This document shows, in pieces, positions 1-5,370 of a DNA stretch of 6,224 bases; the stretch's first letter is position 1; every line of letters begins with the position of its first letter. Both the position numbers and the translations under genes were made by a program. The stretch is from Gammaproteobacteria bacterium UBA4421 (GTDB taxonomy: Bacteria; Pseudomonadota; Gammaproteobacteria; Pseudomonadales; Azotimanducaceae). The DNA lies in the NCBI GenBank assembly GCA_002389675.1, contig DGQF01000031.1:1-6224 (forward strand). The letters are read 5' to 3'. Under the pieces are notes generated by a model. That model was given only the letters and a program-made list of their open reading frames with translations, did not search any database and was not told the DNA's origin.

Positions 1-939
1 GAGTACACGCTGAAGCGATTTGGCATTACCACAACGTTTGTTGATCCGCGTGATCCGAGTGCGTTTGAACAGGCGATTCGGCCGAACACGAAGCTTCTGT
101 TTGGTGAGATTGTAGGCAATCCCGGTTTGGAGGTGCTTGATATTCCTCGTGTTGCCGACGTTGCGCATCGCCATGGGCTGCCACTTATGGTTGATGCTAC
201 TTTGGTCACCCCCTACTTGTGTCAGCCGATCGTGCTGGGCGCGGATATTGTGATGCATTCGGCGACGAAGTTTTTGAGTGGTCATGGCATTGTCATTGGC
301 GGCGTTTTGATTGATGGCGGCACTTTTGATTGGGAAGGCAGTGGACGCTTTCCCACTCTCACTGAGCCTTACGATGGTTTCCATAATTTGGTATTTGCTG
401 AAGAATTTGGTCCCCAGGCGTTTATCACGCGAGCGCGAAAAGAAGGCATTCGCGATTTCGGGGCCTGTATGGCCCCTATGACGGCTTTCCAAATTCTCCA
501 AGGGCTTGAGACCTTGCCCCTGCGGATGCAAAAGCATGTGAGTAACACGGCAAAAGTAGTGGCCTATTTGGATGAGCACCCTCTGGTGGAAAGGGTGGTC
601 TATCCGGGTTTGCCTTCCCATCCGGATTTTGAGTTAGCGCAATCACTGTTGCCGCAGGGCGCGGGCGCTGTTTTCACGTTTTCTCTAAAAGGCGGCCGAG
701 AAGCGGGTCGCATGTTTATTGAGTCGCTGGAGTTGTTTTCCCACTTGGCCAATATTGGTGATGCTAAATCGTTGGTGATCCACCCAGCCAGTACGACTCA
801 CCATCGCATGGATGCGGCTAGTTTGAAGGCCGCAGGTATTGATGAGGGTATGGTTCGGGTGAGTGTGGGCTTGGAAGATGCGGCAGACCTGATTGCTGAC
901 TTGAAAAAAGCCTTGCGGGTTGTAGAGAGAGCACAATGA
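1..939 (+). CDS. metY: O-acetylhomoserine sulfhydrylase (MetY-type PLP enzyme), 5'-truncated by the window edge
   Basis: The frame is open from base 1 and ends at TGA 937-939, giving 312 residues. The family is about 430 long, so roughly 115-120 N-terminal residues lie outside the window. It belongs to the Cys/Met metabolism PLP-dependent family (fold type I), cytoplasmic, and makes homocysteine (or methionine) from O-acetylhomoserine plus sulfide (or methanethiol). In fragment numbering, the PLP lysine is K90 in HSATKFLSGHG, the Asp that contacts the PLP ring nitrogen is D65, the signature ANxGDAKSLxIHPASTTH appears at about 250-267 (NIGDAKSLVIHPASTTH), and the substrate-carboxylate arginine is probably R286 in VRVSVGLED. 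The usual VDNTF is VDATL here (A66). The C-terminus is complete and full-length-like. It is the first visible gene of a coupled operon: its stop overlaps the next ATG. Cystathionine gamma-synthase and methionine gamma-lyase are relatives, but the YDGFH, ETLPLRMQKH and GDAKSL blocks fit MetY best. Confidence 0.93.
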   Translation, partial: EYTLKRFGITTTFVDPRDPSAFEQAIRPNTKLLFGEIVGNPGLEVLDIPRVADVAHRHGLPLMVDATLVTPYLCQPIVLGADIVMHSATKFLSGHGIVIGGVLIDGGTFDWEGSGRFPTLTEPYDGFHNLVFAEEFGPQAFITRARKEGIRDFGACMAPMTAFQILQGLETLPLRMQKHVSNTAKVVAYLDEHPLVERVVYPGLPSHPDFELAQSLLPQGAGAVFTFSLKGGREAGRMFIESLELFSHLANIGDAKSLVIHPASTTHHRMDAASLKAAGIDEGMVRVSVGLEDAADLIADLKKALRVVERAQ

Positions 940-1721
940 AAACACAATTGCGTAATGAAACGGTCCATTTTGGAACGGGAAGTGGCTCGCCGGCGCCTGA
1001 TGCGCCGACTATAGTTTTTGTTCACGGAGCCGGCCACGATGCGACCGTTTGGGTCATGCCGGCGCGCTATTTTGCGCGTCATGGATTACGGGTTTTGGCC
1101 CCGGATTTGCCGGCTCACGGTCGCAGTTCGGGTGAGCCACTTCAATCCATTGAAGCTATGGCGGATTGGCTTGCGGAGTTGGTTGACCAGCAATGTAGGG
1201 CTGGGGTGATCATGGTGGGGCATAGTATGGGGGCGTTGGTGACGATGTCTTTTACACAGCGCCATCCGCAACTCGTCAAGAAAAGCGCATTATTAGGCGC
1301 GTCAGCACCGATGCCGGTTGGACCTCCTTTGTTAAACGCCGCGGCCGACAGCCACCACGCAGCTATTGATATGGCCAATACTTGGAGTCATAGCACAGTG
1401 GGCCGTCTGGGTGCTTCACAGATGCCCGGCATCCATATTCTTAACAGCGGCGAGCGCCTGTTAGAGCGTATGTCTTCAGGGGTATACCATGCTGATTTGG
1501 CAGCCTGTAACGCGTTTGCGACACCCGTCACACCAGCTCAAGTGCCGACTTTAGTAATTGCCGGTGAAGCGGATCAGATGACACCAGCGAAGGCGGGGGT
1601 GAAAGTGGCGCATGCGCTGGGTAACTCGGAGGTGGTCATTTTACGCGGCTGCGGTCATGCGATGTTAATGGAGCAGCCTAATGAGGTTCTAGATACATTA
1701 GCGGACTTTATTTTGGAGTAA
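936..1721 (+). CDS. alpha/beta hydrolase fold protein
   Basis: A 261-residue single-domain serine hydrolase of the alpha/beta hydrolase (Abhydrolase_1/6) family, cytoplasmic with no signal peptide. The catalytic triad is readable: nucleophile S97 in the elbow VGHSMG, acid D213 in AGEADQMTP, and H241 in GCGHAMLMEQP. The oxyanion-hole motif is HGAGH at 30-34, and the DLPAHGRS turn at 57-64 is typical. A cap/lid region lies at about 125-190. The ATG at 936 overlaps the metY stop (ATGA), and a purine-rich GAGAGAG at 925-931 can serve as ribosome binding site, so translation is probably coupled to metY. It is shorter than, and lacks the expected extended layout of, MetX homoserine O-acetyltransferase, which shares the fold. 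The substrate cannot be read from sequence; esterase, lactonase and thioesterase are all possible. Operon position suggests a link to sulfur amino acid or volatile sulfur metabolism, but that is inference. Confidence 0.9.
   Translation: MKTQLRNETVHFGTGSGSPAPDAPTIVFVHGAGHDATVWVMPARYFARHGLRVLAPDLPAHGRSSGEPLQSIEAMADWLAELVDQQCRAGVIMVGHSMGALVTMSFTQRHPQLVKKSALLGASAPMPVGPPLLNAAADSHHAAIDMANTWSHSTVGRLGASQMPGIHILNSGERLLERMSSGVYHADLAACNAFATPVTPAQVPTLVIAGEADQMTPAKAGVKVAHALGNSEVVILRGCGHAMLMEQPNEVLDTLADFILE
1715..1718 (+). promoter_or_regulatory. ribosome binding site that fixes the TTG start of the NnrU gene
   Basis: GGAG lies in the last codons of the hydrolase gene, 5 bases before the TTG at 1724. No ATG occurs in this frame before codon 23, which would cut off the first membrane helix. 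The site and the spacing support TTG initiation coupled to termination of the upstream gene. Confidence 0.7.
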
Positions 1722-1723
1722 CC

Positions 1724-2407
1724 TTGGCCGAAATAATTGGATCAGCTGGTTTGTGGGTGCTTATTTCCTTAACGGTGTTTAGCACGTTGATGCGGGCTGT
1801 AATGAATCGGATGTTGGGCCGAAGGGTTTCTTGCGTGGTCTATTTGCTGTTGACCTCTGCGGCGCTCGTAAATTTAGTTTGGGTGTATCTCACTGTTCCA
1901 AAGTGGCTTTATTTTTGGCCGCCAAATCCGGATTTTTATTGGTTGGCGAAACTGACGATGCCTTTGGCCTGTGTGATGGTGGCCGGCGGGATGATGTTGA
2001 GCTTGTCTGGGCTGAGGCGGGCCCTTTTTGATTGGCCCGCAGGGGAACTGGGTAATGTGACCGGTGTGATGCGCATTACACGCCACCCCGTGCATTGGGC
2101 AGTGGTCCTTTGGGCGGGCGGGCACATGGTTGCCAACGGGGATGTTGTCTCGGTGGTATTTTTTGGATCCTTCATTGTTTTAAGTTTTAGCAGTACTTTC
2201 TTGCTGGATAAAAATAATGCGGCTGTTCGGGGTGATGCTTGGGGCGAACATAGTCGAATAACCTCAAACTTTCCCTTTTGGGCAATTATTAAGGGTAAAA
2301 ACCAGCTGCATTTTGGAGAGTTAATTCGACCCGCTTACATCGGGTCGGTTGTGTTTATTGCCGCGACATACTTTCACGAGGGTTATACGGGCGCTATCGT
2401 CTTTTAA
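1724..2407 (+). CDS. NnrU-family integral membrane protein
   Basis: A 227-residue inner-membrane protein with about six hydrophobic segments, roughly at 7-27, 37-58, 74-95, 124-138, 141-162 and 204-223. It matches the NnrU family (PF07298): the block TGVMRITRHPVHW at 113-125, the following W130/H134/NGD138-140, and the later W173...TSNFPFWAI at 180-188 followed by GKNQL. NnrU was named for a gene in nitric oxide reductase clusters, but its biochemical role is not settled. The RHP motif and topology resemble the isoprenylcysteine methyltransferase/nurim group of membrane methyltransferases, which includes the methanethiol methylase MddA. The start is TTG, two bases after the hydrolase stop, with GGAG 5 bases upstream. 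No nor, nir or nnr regulator gene is adjacent; the neighbours are metY and a hydrolase. The family call is firm; methyltransferase activity is only a hypothesis. Confidence 0.85.
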   Translation: MAEIIGSAGLWVLISLTVFSTLMRAVMNRMLGRRVSCVVYLLLTSAALVNLVWVYLTVPKWLYFWPPNPDFYWLAKLTMPLACVMVAGGMMLSLSGLRRALFDWPAGELGNVTGVMRITRHPVHWAVVLWAGGHMVANGDVVSVVFFGSFIVLSFSSTFLLDKNNAAVRGDAWGEHSRITSNFPFWAIIKGKNQLHFGELIRPAYIGSVVFIAATYFHEGYTGAIVF

Positions 2408-2457
2408 TGTTTGTTAGCTGTGCCAAAGGGGGGGGTGATTTAGATGGACCGTCTTGC
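2408..2457. other. convergent intergenic gap with a G8 tract
   Basis: Fifty bases separate the stop of the NnrU gene from the stop of the minus-strand cytochrome gene. The notable feature is a run of eight G at 2428-2435. No hairpin followed by a T-run is visible on either strand, so no intrinsic terminator can be called here. Confidence 0.6.
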
Positions 2458-3426
2458 TTAGCGGCGTCGTATCCGCTCGGCGAGGATGCTTTTTTGCGTT
2501 GTGATTCTGGCTCTAACCTGAACATAATCGCCGATACGGGGTGTATCGTCGAACCGGGTTGCTGAATTAACGTCAAGCCTTAGGCCGTCTAGTGACCAGA
2601 GCTCAGATAGGTTTCCATGCAGACGGACCTTGGCGCCGATGGGAATTGATGAAGAACGACCTGCAGGGTCGCGCGCGCCGTTATCAACCCATTGTGTAAT
2701 CAGCTCGATCTCGTCGGGAGTTAATGGCGGCCCGTTCAAAGGCATGCGTGGTTTTGCCAGTCCGTTTATCCTGCGTATTAATTCGCTGGCCTGTGCATTG
2801 CCGGGGACGACGCGAGCGCGGTCAGCGATTGATAGCGTCTGTTTCAGTGACATCAGCTGGTAGCCTTCCGGTGGTGGCCCCATGATTCCGTTTTCGCGAT
2901 GACATTGCATACAACGCTGGGCAAAAATAGGGGCTACGTTGGCATAGGTAATCTCGTCGCTTGTGGGCGGAGGGGTAACGGGTGGTGTGGCCTCTTGGCC
3001 TTGAGGCATGCCGGCGAGTATCCATGAGGTAAACAAATTTATCTCGGTATCGGCTAAAAAAGGTGGCCCAGTCAATGGCATCTGCGGTTGAACTTTGCCG
3101 GTGGTACGTTGGATTAACGCGCTGCCTTGAGGGTTTCCGGCGATCACCACGGGACCGCTACTGCTACCTTTTATTAAGCTAGCATAGCTGTCGGTTGCCA
3201 GTCCTTTGGATGCGAAAGGCCCACTATGGCAAGCATTGCATGATCGGATGAAAATGGGCTGGAGTTCGACATAAGTGGGCGGCTCGGAGATTTGCTGATT
3301 AGTTACCCCGAGAGACGATATTTGCTGCGGTGTTGGGTTTTTGACTTTTGCAGATGGCTCGACACCAAGACCGAAAATCAATGTGACCAACGCGCAACGC
3401 ATAAATTTCACTGATGATGTTGTCAT
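2458..3426 (-). CDS. exported di-haem c-type cytochrome with C-terminal DUF5666-like domain
   Basis: A 322-residue protein from ATG 3426. The first ~26 residues form a Sec signal peptide: basic n-region ending MR, hydrophobic core CALVTLIFGLGV, probable cleavage after PSA, so the protein is periplasmic. Two tandem Planctomycete-type cytochrome c domains (PSCyt1-like, PF07635) follow. Domain 1, about 52-142, has C63NACH67 and the probable distal ligand M116 in QMPLTGPP. Domain 2, about 161-252, has C172MQCH176 and M228 in RMPLNGPP. They are joined by a Pro-rich linker (TPPVTPPPTS). Residues ~264-322 (GAKVRLHG ... SATRF ... GDYVQVRARI ... ERIR) resemble the small beta-barrel DUF5666. A likely role is electron transfer, but no oxidase or dehydrogenase partner is next to it. 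The frame is open to a TTG at 3465, but that lies at the predicted transcription start; ATG 3402 is a second alternative that keeps most of the signal peptide. No strong ribosome binding site is seen for any of these starts. Confidence 0.88.
   Translation of the reverse strand: MTTSSVKFMRCALVTLIFGLGVEPSAKVKNPTPQQISSLGVTNQQISEPPTYVELQPIFIRSCNACHSGPFASKGLATDSYASLIKGSSSGPVVIAGNPQGSALIQRTTGKVQPQMPLTGPPFLADTEINLFTSWILAGMPQGQEATPPVTPPPTSDEITYANVAPIFAQRCMQCHRENGIMGPPPEGYQLMSLKQTLSIADRARVVPGNAQASELIRRINGLAKPRMPLNGPPLTPDEIELITQWVDNGARDPAGRSSSIPIGAKVRLHGNLSELWSLDGLRLDVNSATRFDDTPRIGDYVQVRARITTQKSILAERIRRR
2671..3273 (-). repeat. tandem duplicated cytochrome c domain within the cytochrome gene
   Basis: Two units of about 91 residues, encoded at 3001-3273 and 2671-2946, share one layout: Y-x-x-(L/V)-x-PIF, CxxCH, a loop, (I/V)xGNxQxSxLI, K-x-x-MPLxGPP, then an acidic helix ending SWIxxG or QWVxxG. 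This points to an ancient intragenic duplication. The second unit has a longer loop after its haem motif (ENGIMGPPPEGY). Confidence 0.8.
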
Positions 3427-3472
3427 GGATTGTATTGTTCGCCCGATTGCGTTGCTGCGTCGCAAGTAAACG

Positions 3473-3501
3473 AGAATAAAGGTATGTAATCCCGATGTCA
3501 G
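3473..3501 (-). promoter_or_regulatory. sigma70-like promoter of the cytochrome gene
   Basis: Read on the minus strand, CTGACA (3496-3501, 5 of 6 to TTGACA), a 17-base spacer, and TATTCT (3473-3478, 4 of 6 to TATAAT). Transcription would begin near 3466, leaving about 40 bases of leader before ATG 3426. This position argues against the TTG at 3465 as a start codon. Confidence 0.5.
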
Positions 3502-3506
3502 GATTA
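3487..3506. promoter_or_regulatory. inverted repeat over the cytochrome promoter, candidate operator
   Basis: TAATCC (3487-3492) and GGATTA (3501-3506) form perfect 6-base arms around an 8-base spacer. The site covers the -35 element and part of the spacer of the predicted minus-strand promoter, the usual place for a dimeric repressor. On the plus strand its right arm also contains AGGA just ahead of ATG 3508. The regulator is unknown. Confidence 0.4.
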
Positions 3507-3507
3507 A

Positions 3508-3618
3508 ATGTCCCTATTTGAAGTGGTAAGCGCTGTTGTTTTCCAAAGAGGTTCTGTGTCGCACCTCAACGGGGTTTGCTGCGAATTAGGGTTTGAGGTT
3601 GGTGATCTGAAATTTTGA
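3508..3618 (+). CDS. possible 36-residue small protein
   Basis: ATG 3508 to TGA 3616-3618 encodes 36 residues beginning MSLFEVVSAVVFQRG and containing adjacent cysteines at 24-25. AGGA at 3500-3503 lies 4 bases before the ATG, slightly close but usable. The peptide has no signal peptide or recognisable domain. It sits in the divergent regulatory region upstream of the orphan membrane protein gene, overlaps one inverted repeat (3563-3599), and its upstream AGGA is inside another (3487-3506). With one short open frame and no homology evidence, chance occurrence is quite possible. Confidence 0.2.
   Translation: MSLFEVVSAVVFQRGSVSHLNGVCCELGFEVGDLKF
3563..3599. repeat. 7-base inverted repeat, ACCTCAA/TTGAGGT
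   Basis: ACCTCAA at 3563-3569 and TTGAGGT at 3593-3599 are perfect complements across a 23-base spacer. The centres are 30 bases apart, close to three helical turns, so either a pair of protein half-sites or an RNA stem with a large loop is possible. No T-run follows, so it is not an intrinsic terminator. Confidence 0.35.
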
Positions 3619-3622
3619 ACGC

Positions 3623-3650
3623 GGTCACAGTGCTGGCTGGCATAGTGACC
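3623..3650. promoter_or_regulatory. inverted repeat/hairpin GGTCAC...GTGACC upstream of the orphan membrane gene
   Basis: GGTCAC (3623-3628) pairs with GTGACC (3645-3650). Inside, TGC (3631-3633) pairs with GCA (3640-3642) after a symmetric 2x2 internal loop, leaving a 6-base loop. Arm centres are 22 bases apart, two helical turns, which suits a dimeric regulator. The right arm coincides with the -35 of a predicted plus-strand promoter. No T-run follows. Confidence 0.4.
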
Positions 3651-3674
3651 TAACATGCGACGGAAGCTAATAAT
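3645..3674 (+). promoter_or_regulatory. weak candidate promoter of the orphan membrane gene
   Basis: GTGACC (3645-3650, 4 of 6 to TTGACA), an 18-base spacer, and AATAAT (3669-3674, 5 of 6 to TATAAT). Initiation would be near 3681, about 40 bases before ATG 3722. The weak -35, embedded in an inverted repeat, would fit a promoter that needs an activator. Confidence 0.3.
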
Positions 3675-3721
3675 GGCTCGCAACAGGATTGTTGTAGTAC
3701 CCCTATTCTAACGAGTTTTTT

Positions 3722-4471
3722 ATGAAAACCATCGCGACACTGAAAACAACAAAGAATCTCCCATTGGATAATATTGACGTTAACCATTTGGAGCAGGATT
3801 GGGTTGATAACCCTCCTGAGCACCATGATCTTTACCGGCGTTATCTGCATCACAAGACGCGCCATGATCGTTACAAGGCTCGGTTTCTAGCTGAGAGAAA
3901 AGCAAAATTTTGGACCTATGGTGTTATGACCGTTGTCATGATGATTTCGGTGGTTGCTGTGTACGTCACGCAGTCTGTACCGAAGCGAATGGCGGAAGAT
4001 AGGTATCTGGATGCCCAAGCAATTGCCGACAGTCAGCGCCGGGAAATGAAGGATCAGGATGAACTGGTGAGATCGTTGCGCCAACAGCTGGTGCTCGCAC
4101 GGGGTGATGGCACAACCGAATTTTCACTGTTCCAGACCGATCTGATGGTGCCCCAAAACGACACCTTCATTAAATCGATTTTGTTTCAATCCTCCCGAGA
4201 CTTGCGCGGTAAAGGGGTGAAAATTCAAATGTTGGTTGTCAATCCAACAGACGAAGACTTTACGCCAGCCTTTGAACTGAATTTTTATGATTTTGAAGGC
4301 AAACTGGTGCATACATATGACACAAAAAACCAACGTATGTCTGATAACTGGATTGTGCCTGCAGGCTCTAGTTTGACGCTGGAGGACCGAATTTATGACG
4401 TGCCCATGAACGATGCAGTGACGTTTTTCGGTCTAGTCCCGCGGGATGCCTCCAGTGGCACCCAACCCTAG
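3722..4471 (+). CDS. unrecognised single-pass membrane protein with periplasmic beta-rich domain
   Basis: A 249-residue protein of no family I recognise. Residues 1-62 are hydrophilic and rich in His, Arg and Lys, especially 34-62 (e.g. RRYLHHKTRHDRYK). One transmembrane helix at about 64-83 follows (YGVMTVVMMISVVAVYV). By the positive-inside rule the N-terminus is cytoplasmic and the rest periplasmic. Residues 87-125 are charged and helical, possibly coiled coil (REMKDQDELVRSLRQQL). Residues ~132-241 look like an immunoglobulin-like beta sandwich with alternating strands (VKIQMLVVNPTDEDF, FELNFYDFEG, SSLTLEDRIY), the pattern of proteins that stabilise or tether envelope complexes. No catalytic motif, lipobox or cysteine is seen. 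The start is ATG 3722 with only a weak GAG at 3713-3715. It stands alone: divergent from the cytochrome gene and convergent with the SDR gene, whose stop is 10 bases away. Confidence 0.85.
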   Translation: MKTIATLKTTKNLPLDNIDVNHLEQDWVDNPPEHHDLYRRYLHHKTRHDRYKARFLAERKAKFWTYGVMTVVMMISVVAVYVTQSVPKRMAEDRYLDAQAIADSQRREMKDQDELVRSLRQQLVLARGDGTTEFSLFQTDLMVPQNDTFIKSILFQSSRDLRGKGVKIQMLVVNPTDEDFTPAFELNFYDFEGKLVHTYDTKNQRMSDNWIVPAGSSLTLEDRIYDVPMNDAVTFFGLVPRDASSGTQP

Positions 4472-4481
4472 GGGAGCGGCT

Positions 4482-5258
4482 TTAGCGGACGTTAGTTTGC
4501 CCGCCATCCACGGGTATAAGTTGCCCGGTGATAAACCGGGACGCTGCCGACGCGAAGAAAACCATCACAGGTCCTAAGTCGGCGTCTGGGTCGCCATATT
4601 GTTGGCCTAGTGCGATCGAATGATGGTTGAGCCAGTATGCGGCTTCATTTTGAGCCGCAGATGATCGCTCGCGGGCTTCGAGATACATGGGTGTGGCCAT
4701 TGCCGGCAGAATGGCGTTGACTCGAATGTTATATTGTCCCCAACTTGCCGCTGCTGAGCGGGTCCAAGAATGAACCGCGCCCTTTGCAGCTGAGTAGGCA
4801 ACGGCTGACGGTTCTGCGCGTTGGCCTGAAATTGAGCCAAAATTTATAATCGATCCACCGGCCCCTGTTTGCATGTGTTTGGCAGCGATCTGATTGGTTG
4901 TCATTGTTCCTCGCACATTGACCGTGAACATATCGTCCCACTCTTGCTCAGTCACGGTGCTGGCATCAGATGAGCGTTGAATGGCTGCGGGATGGGCTAA
5001 AACATCAAGGCCACCCATTTGTTGGTACGCAGTCGCAAACGCACGTTCCACGGACTCCCTTTCGGCGACATCAACAGGCATATAGTGGGCAGTTCCGGGG
5101 CCCAGTTTGTTGGCATTTTCGGTCATTTGGGCGCCAGCGTCATTGGCAATGTCCATTGCGTAAACTGTGGCTCCGGCTTTGACGTAGGCTCTAACGGTTG
5201 CCGCGCCCATGCCCCGTGCTGCCCCTGTGACGATGATTTTTTGGTTGAGCAAATCCAC
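4482..5258 (-). CDS. SDR-family NAD(P)-dependent oxidoreductase
   Basis: A 258-residue classical short-chain dehydrogenase/reductase with a Rossmann fold, cytoplasmic. The cofactor motif is TGAARGMG at 11-18. D36 ends strand beta-2 (YAMD), which favours NAD over NADP. D63 is in the PVDV adenine-pocket motif. Catalytic residues are N114, S142 (INFGSISG), Y155 and K159 (YSAAK). The C-terminus has PVDGGQ. Oddly, the NNAG motif after beta-4 is replaced by HPAA (89-92, DVLAHPAAI). The start is GTG 5258, with AGAGA at 5265-5269 six bases upstream. The frame extends to an ATG at 5357, but those 33 extra residues do not look like SDR sequence, while the GTG gives the usual N-terminus (MDLLNQKIIVTG) and length. 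The substrate is unknown. It converges on the orphan membrane gene and lies 318 bases downstream of the CIA30 gene on the same strand. Confidence 0.92.
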   Translation of the reverse strand: MDLLNQKIIVTGAARGMGAATVRAYVKAGATVYAMDIANDAGAQMTENANKLGPGTAHYMPVDVAERESVERAFATAYQQMGGLDVLAHPAAIQRSSDASTVTEQEWDDMFTVNVRGTMTTNQIAAKHMQTGAGGSIINFGSISGQRAEPSAVAYSAAKGAVHSWTRSAAASWGQYNIRVNAILPAMATPMYLEARERSSAAQNEAAYWLNHHSIALGQQYGDPDADLGPVMVFFASAASRFITGQLIPVDGGQTNVR

Positions 5259-5328
5259 GTTGATTCTCTGTCTTTTAGGAGGAGCCAATAGGATACCTTC
5301 TCCCGCGCTGAACTTGATAGGCAAGCGG

Positions 5329-5350
5329 TAAAAACCACCGGTGGGTTTTA
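5329..5350. promoter_or_regulatory. 22-base imperfect palindrome upstream of the SDR gene
   Basis: A perfect 10-base palindrome CCACCGGTGG (5335-5344) is flanked by T-A5 on the left and G-T4-A on the right, extending the symmetry to 22 bases with one mismatched pair. It lies about 70 bases upstream of the GTG start. A protein-binding operator is more likely than a hairpin, since a folded stem would have nearly no loop. No matching -35/-10 pair was found beside it. Confidence 0.35.
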
Positions 5351-5370
5351 AGCACATGAGTCGGTTTTAG

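Noticed and set aside
685..1378. Overlapping antisense open frames of 60-94 codons opposite metY and the hydrolase
   Set aside because: They lie opposite genes with clear family motifs, have no ribosome binding sites or recognisable domains, and read like reversed coding sequence.
936..1721. Homoserine O-acetyltransferase (MetX) as identity of the alpha/beta hydrolase
   Set aside because: It would fit next to metY, but at 261 residues with a standard GHSMG esterase elbow and short lid it is well below MetX length and lacks its layout.
1831..2175. Short frames on both strands inside the NnrU gene
   Set aside because: They overlap a gene with conserved motifs and membrane segments and have no features of their own.
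1724..2407. Direct naming of the NnrU protein as MddA (methanethiol methylase)
   Set aside because: The family resemblance is general and I cannot confirm MddA-specific residues by eye. It is kept as a hypothesis only.
3427..3465. TTG 3465 as start of the cytochrome gene
   Set aside because: The predicted transcription start is near 3466, no ribosome binding site precedes the TTG, and the ATG at 3426 still yields a full signal peptide.
4472..4481. Intrinsic terminator between the converging orphan membrane and SDR genes
   Set aside because: The gap is only 10 bases and no stable stem followed by a T-run is visible across the junction in either direction.
5277..5284. AGGAGGAG on the plus strand as a ribosome binding site
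   Set aside because: No ATG, GTG or TTG with an open frame follows at a suitable distance on the plus strand; on the transcribed minus strand the sequence is CTCCTCCT.
5019..5291. 90-codon plus-strand frame opposite the SDR gene
   Set aside because: It is the complement of the Rossmann-fold N-terminus of the SDR gene and shows no independent gene signals.
5259..5357. 33-codon N-terminal extension of the SDR protein from ATG 5357
   Set aside because: It spans the palindrome at 5329-5350, has no SDR-like sequence, and the GTG at 5258 has a suitable ribosome binding site and gives the family length.
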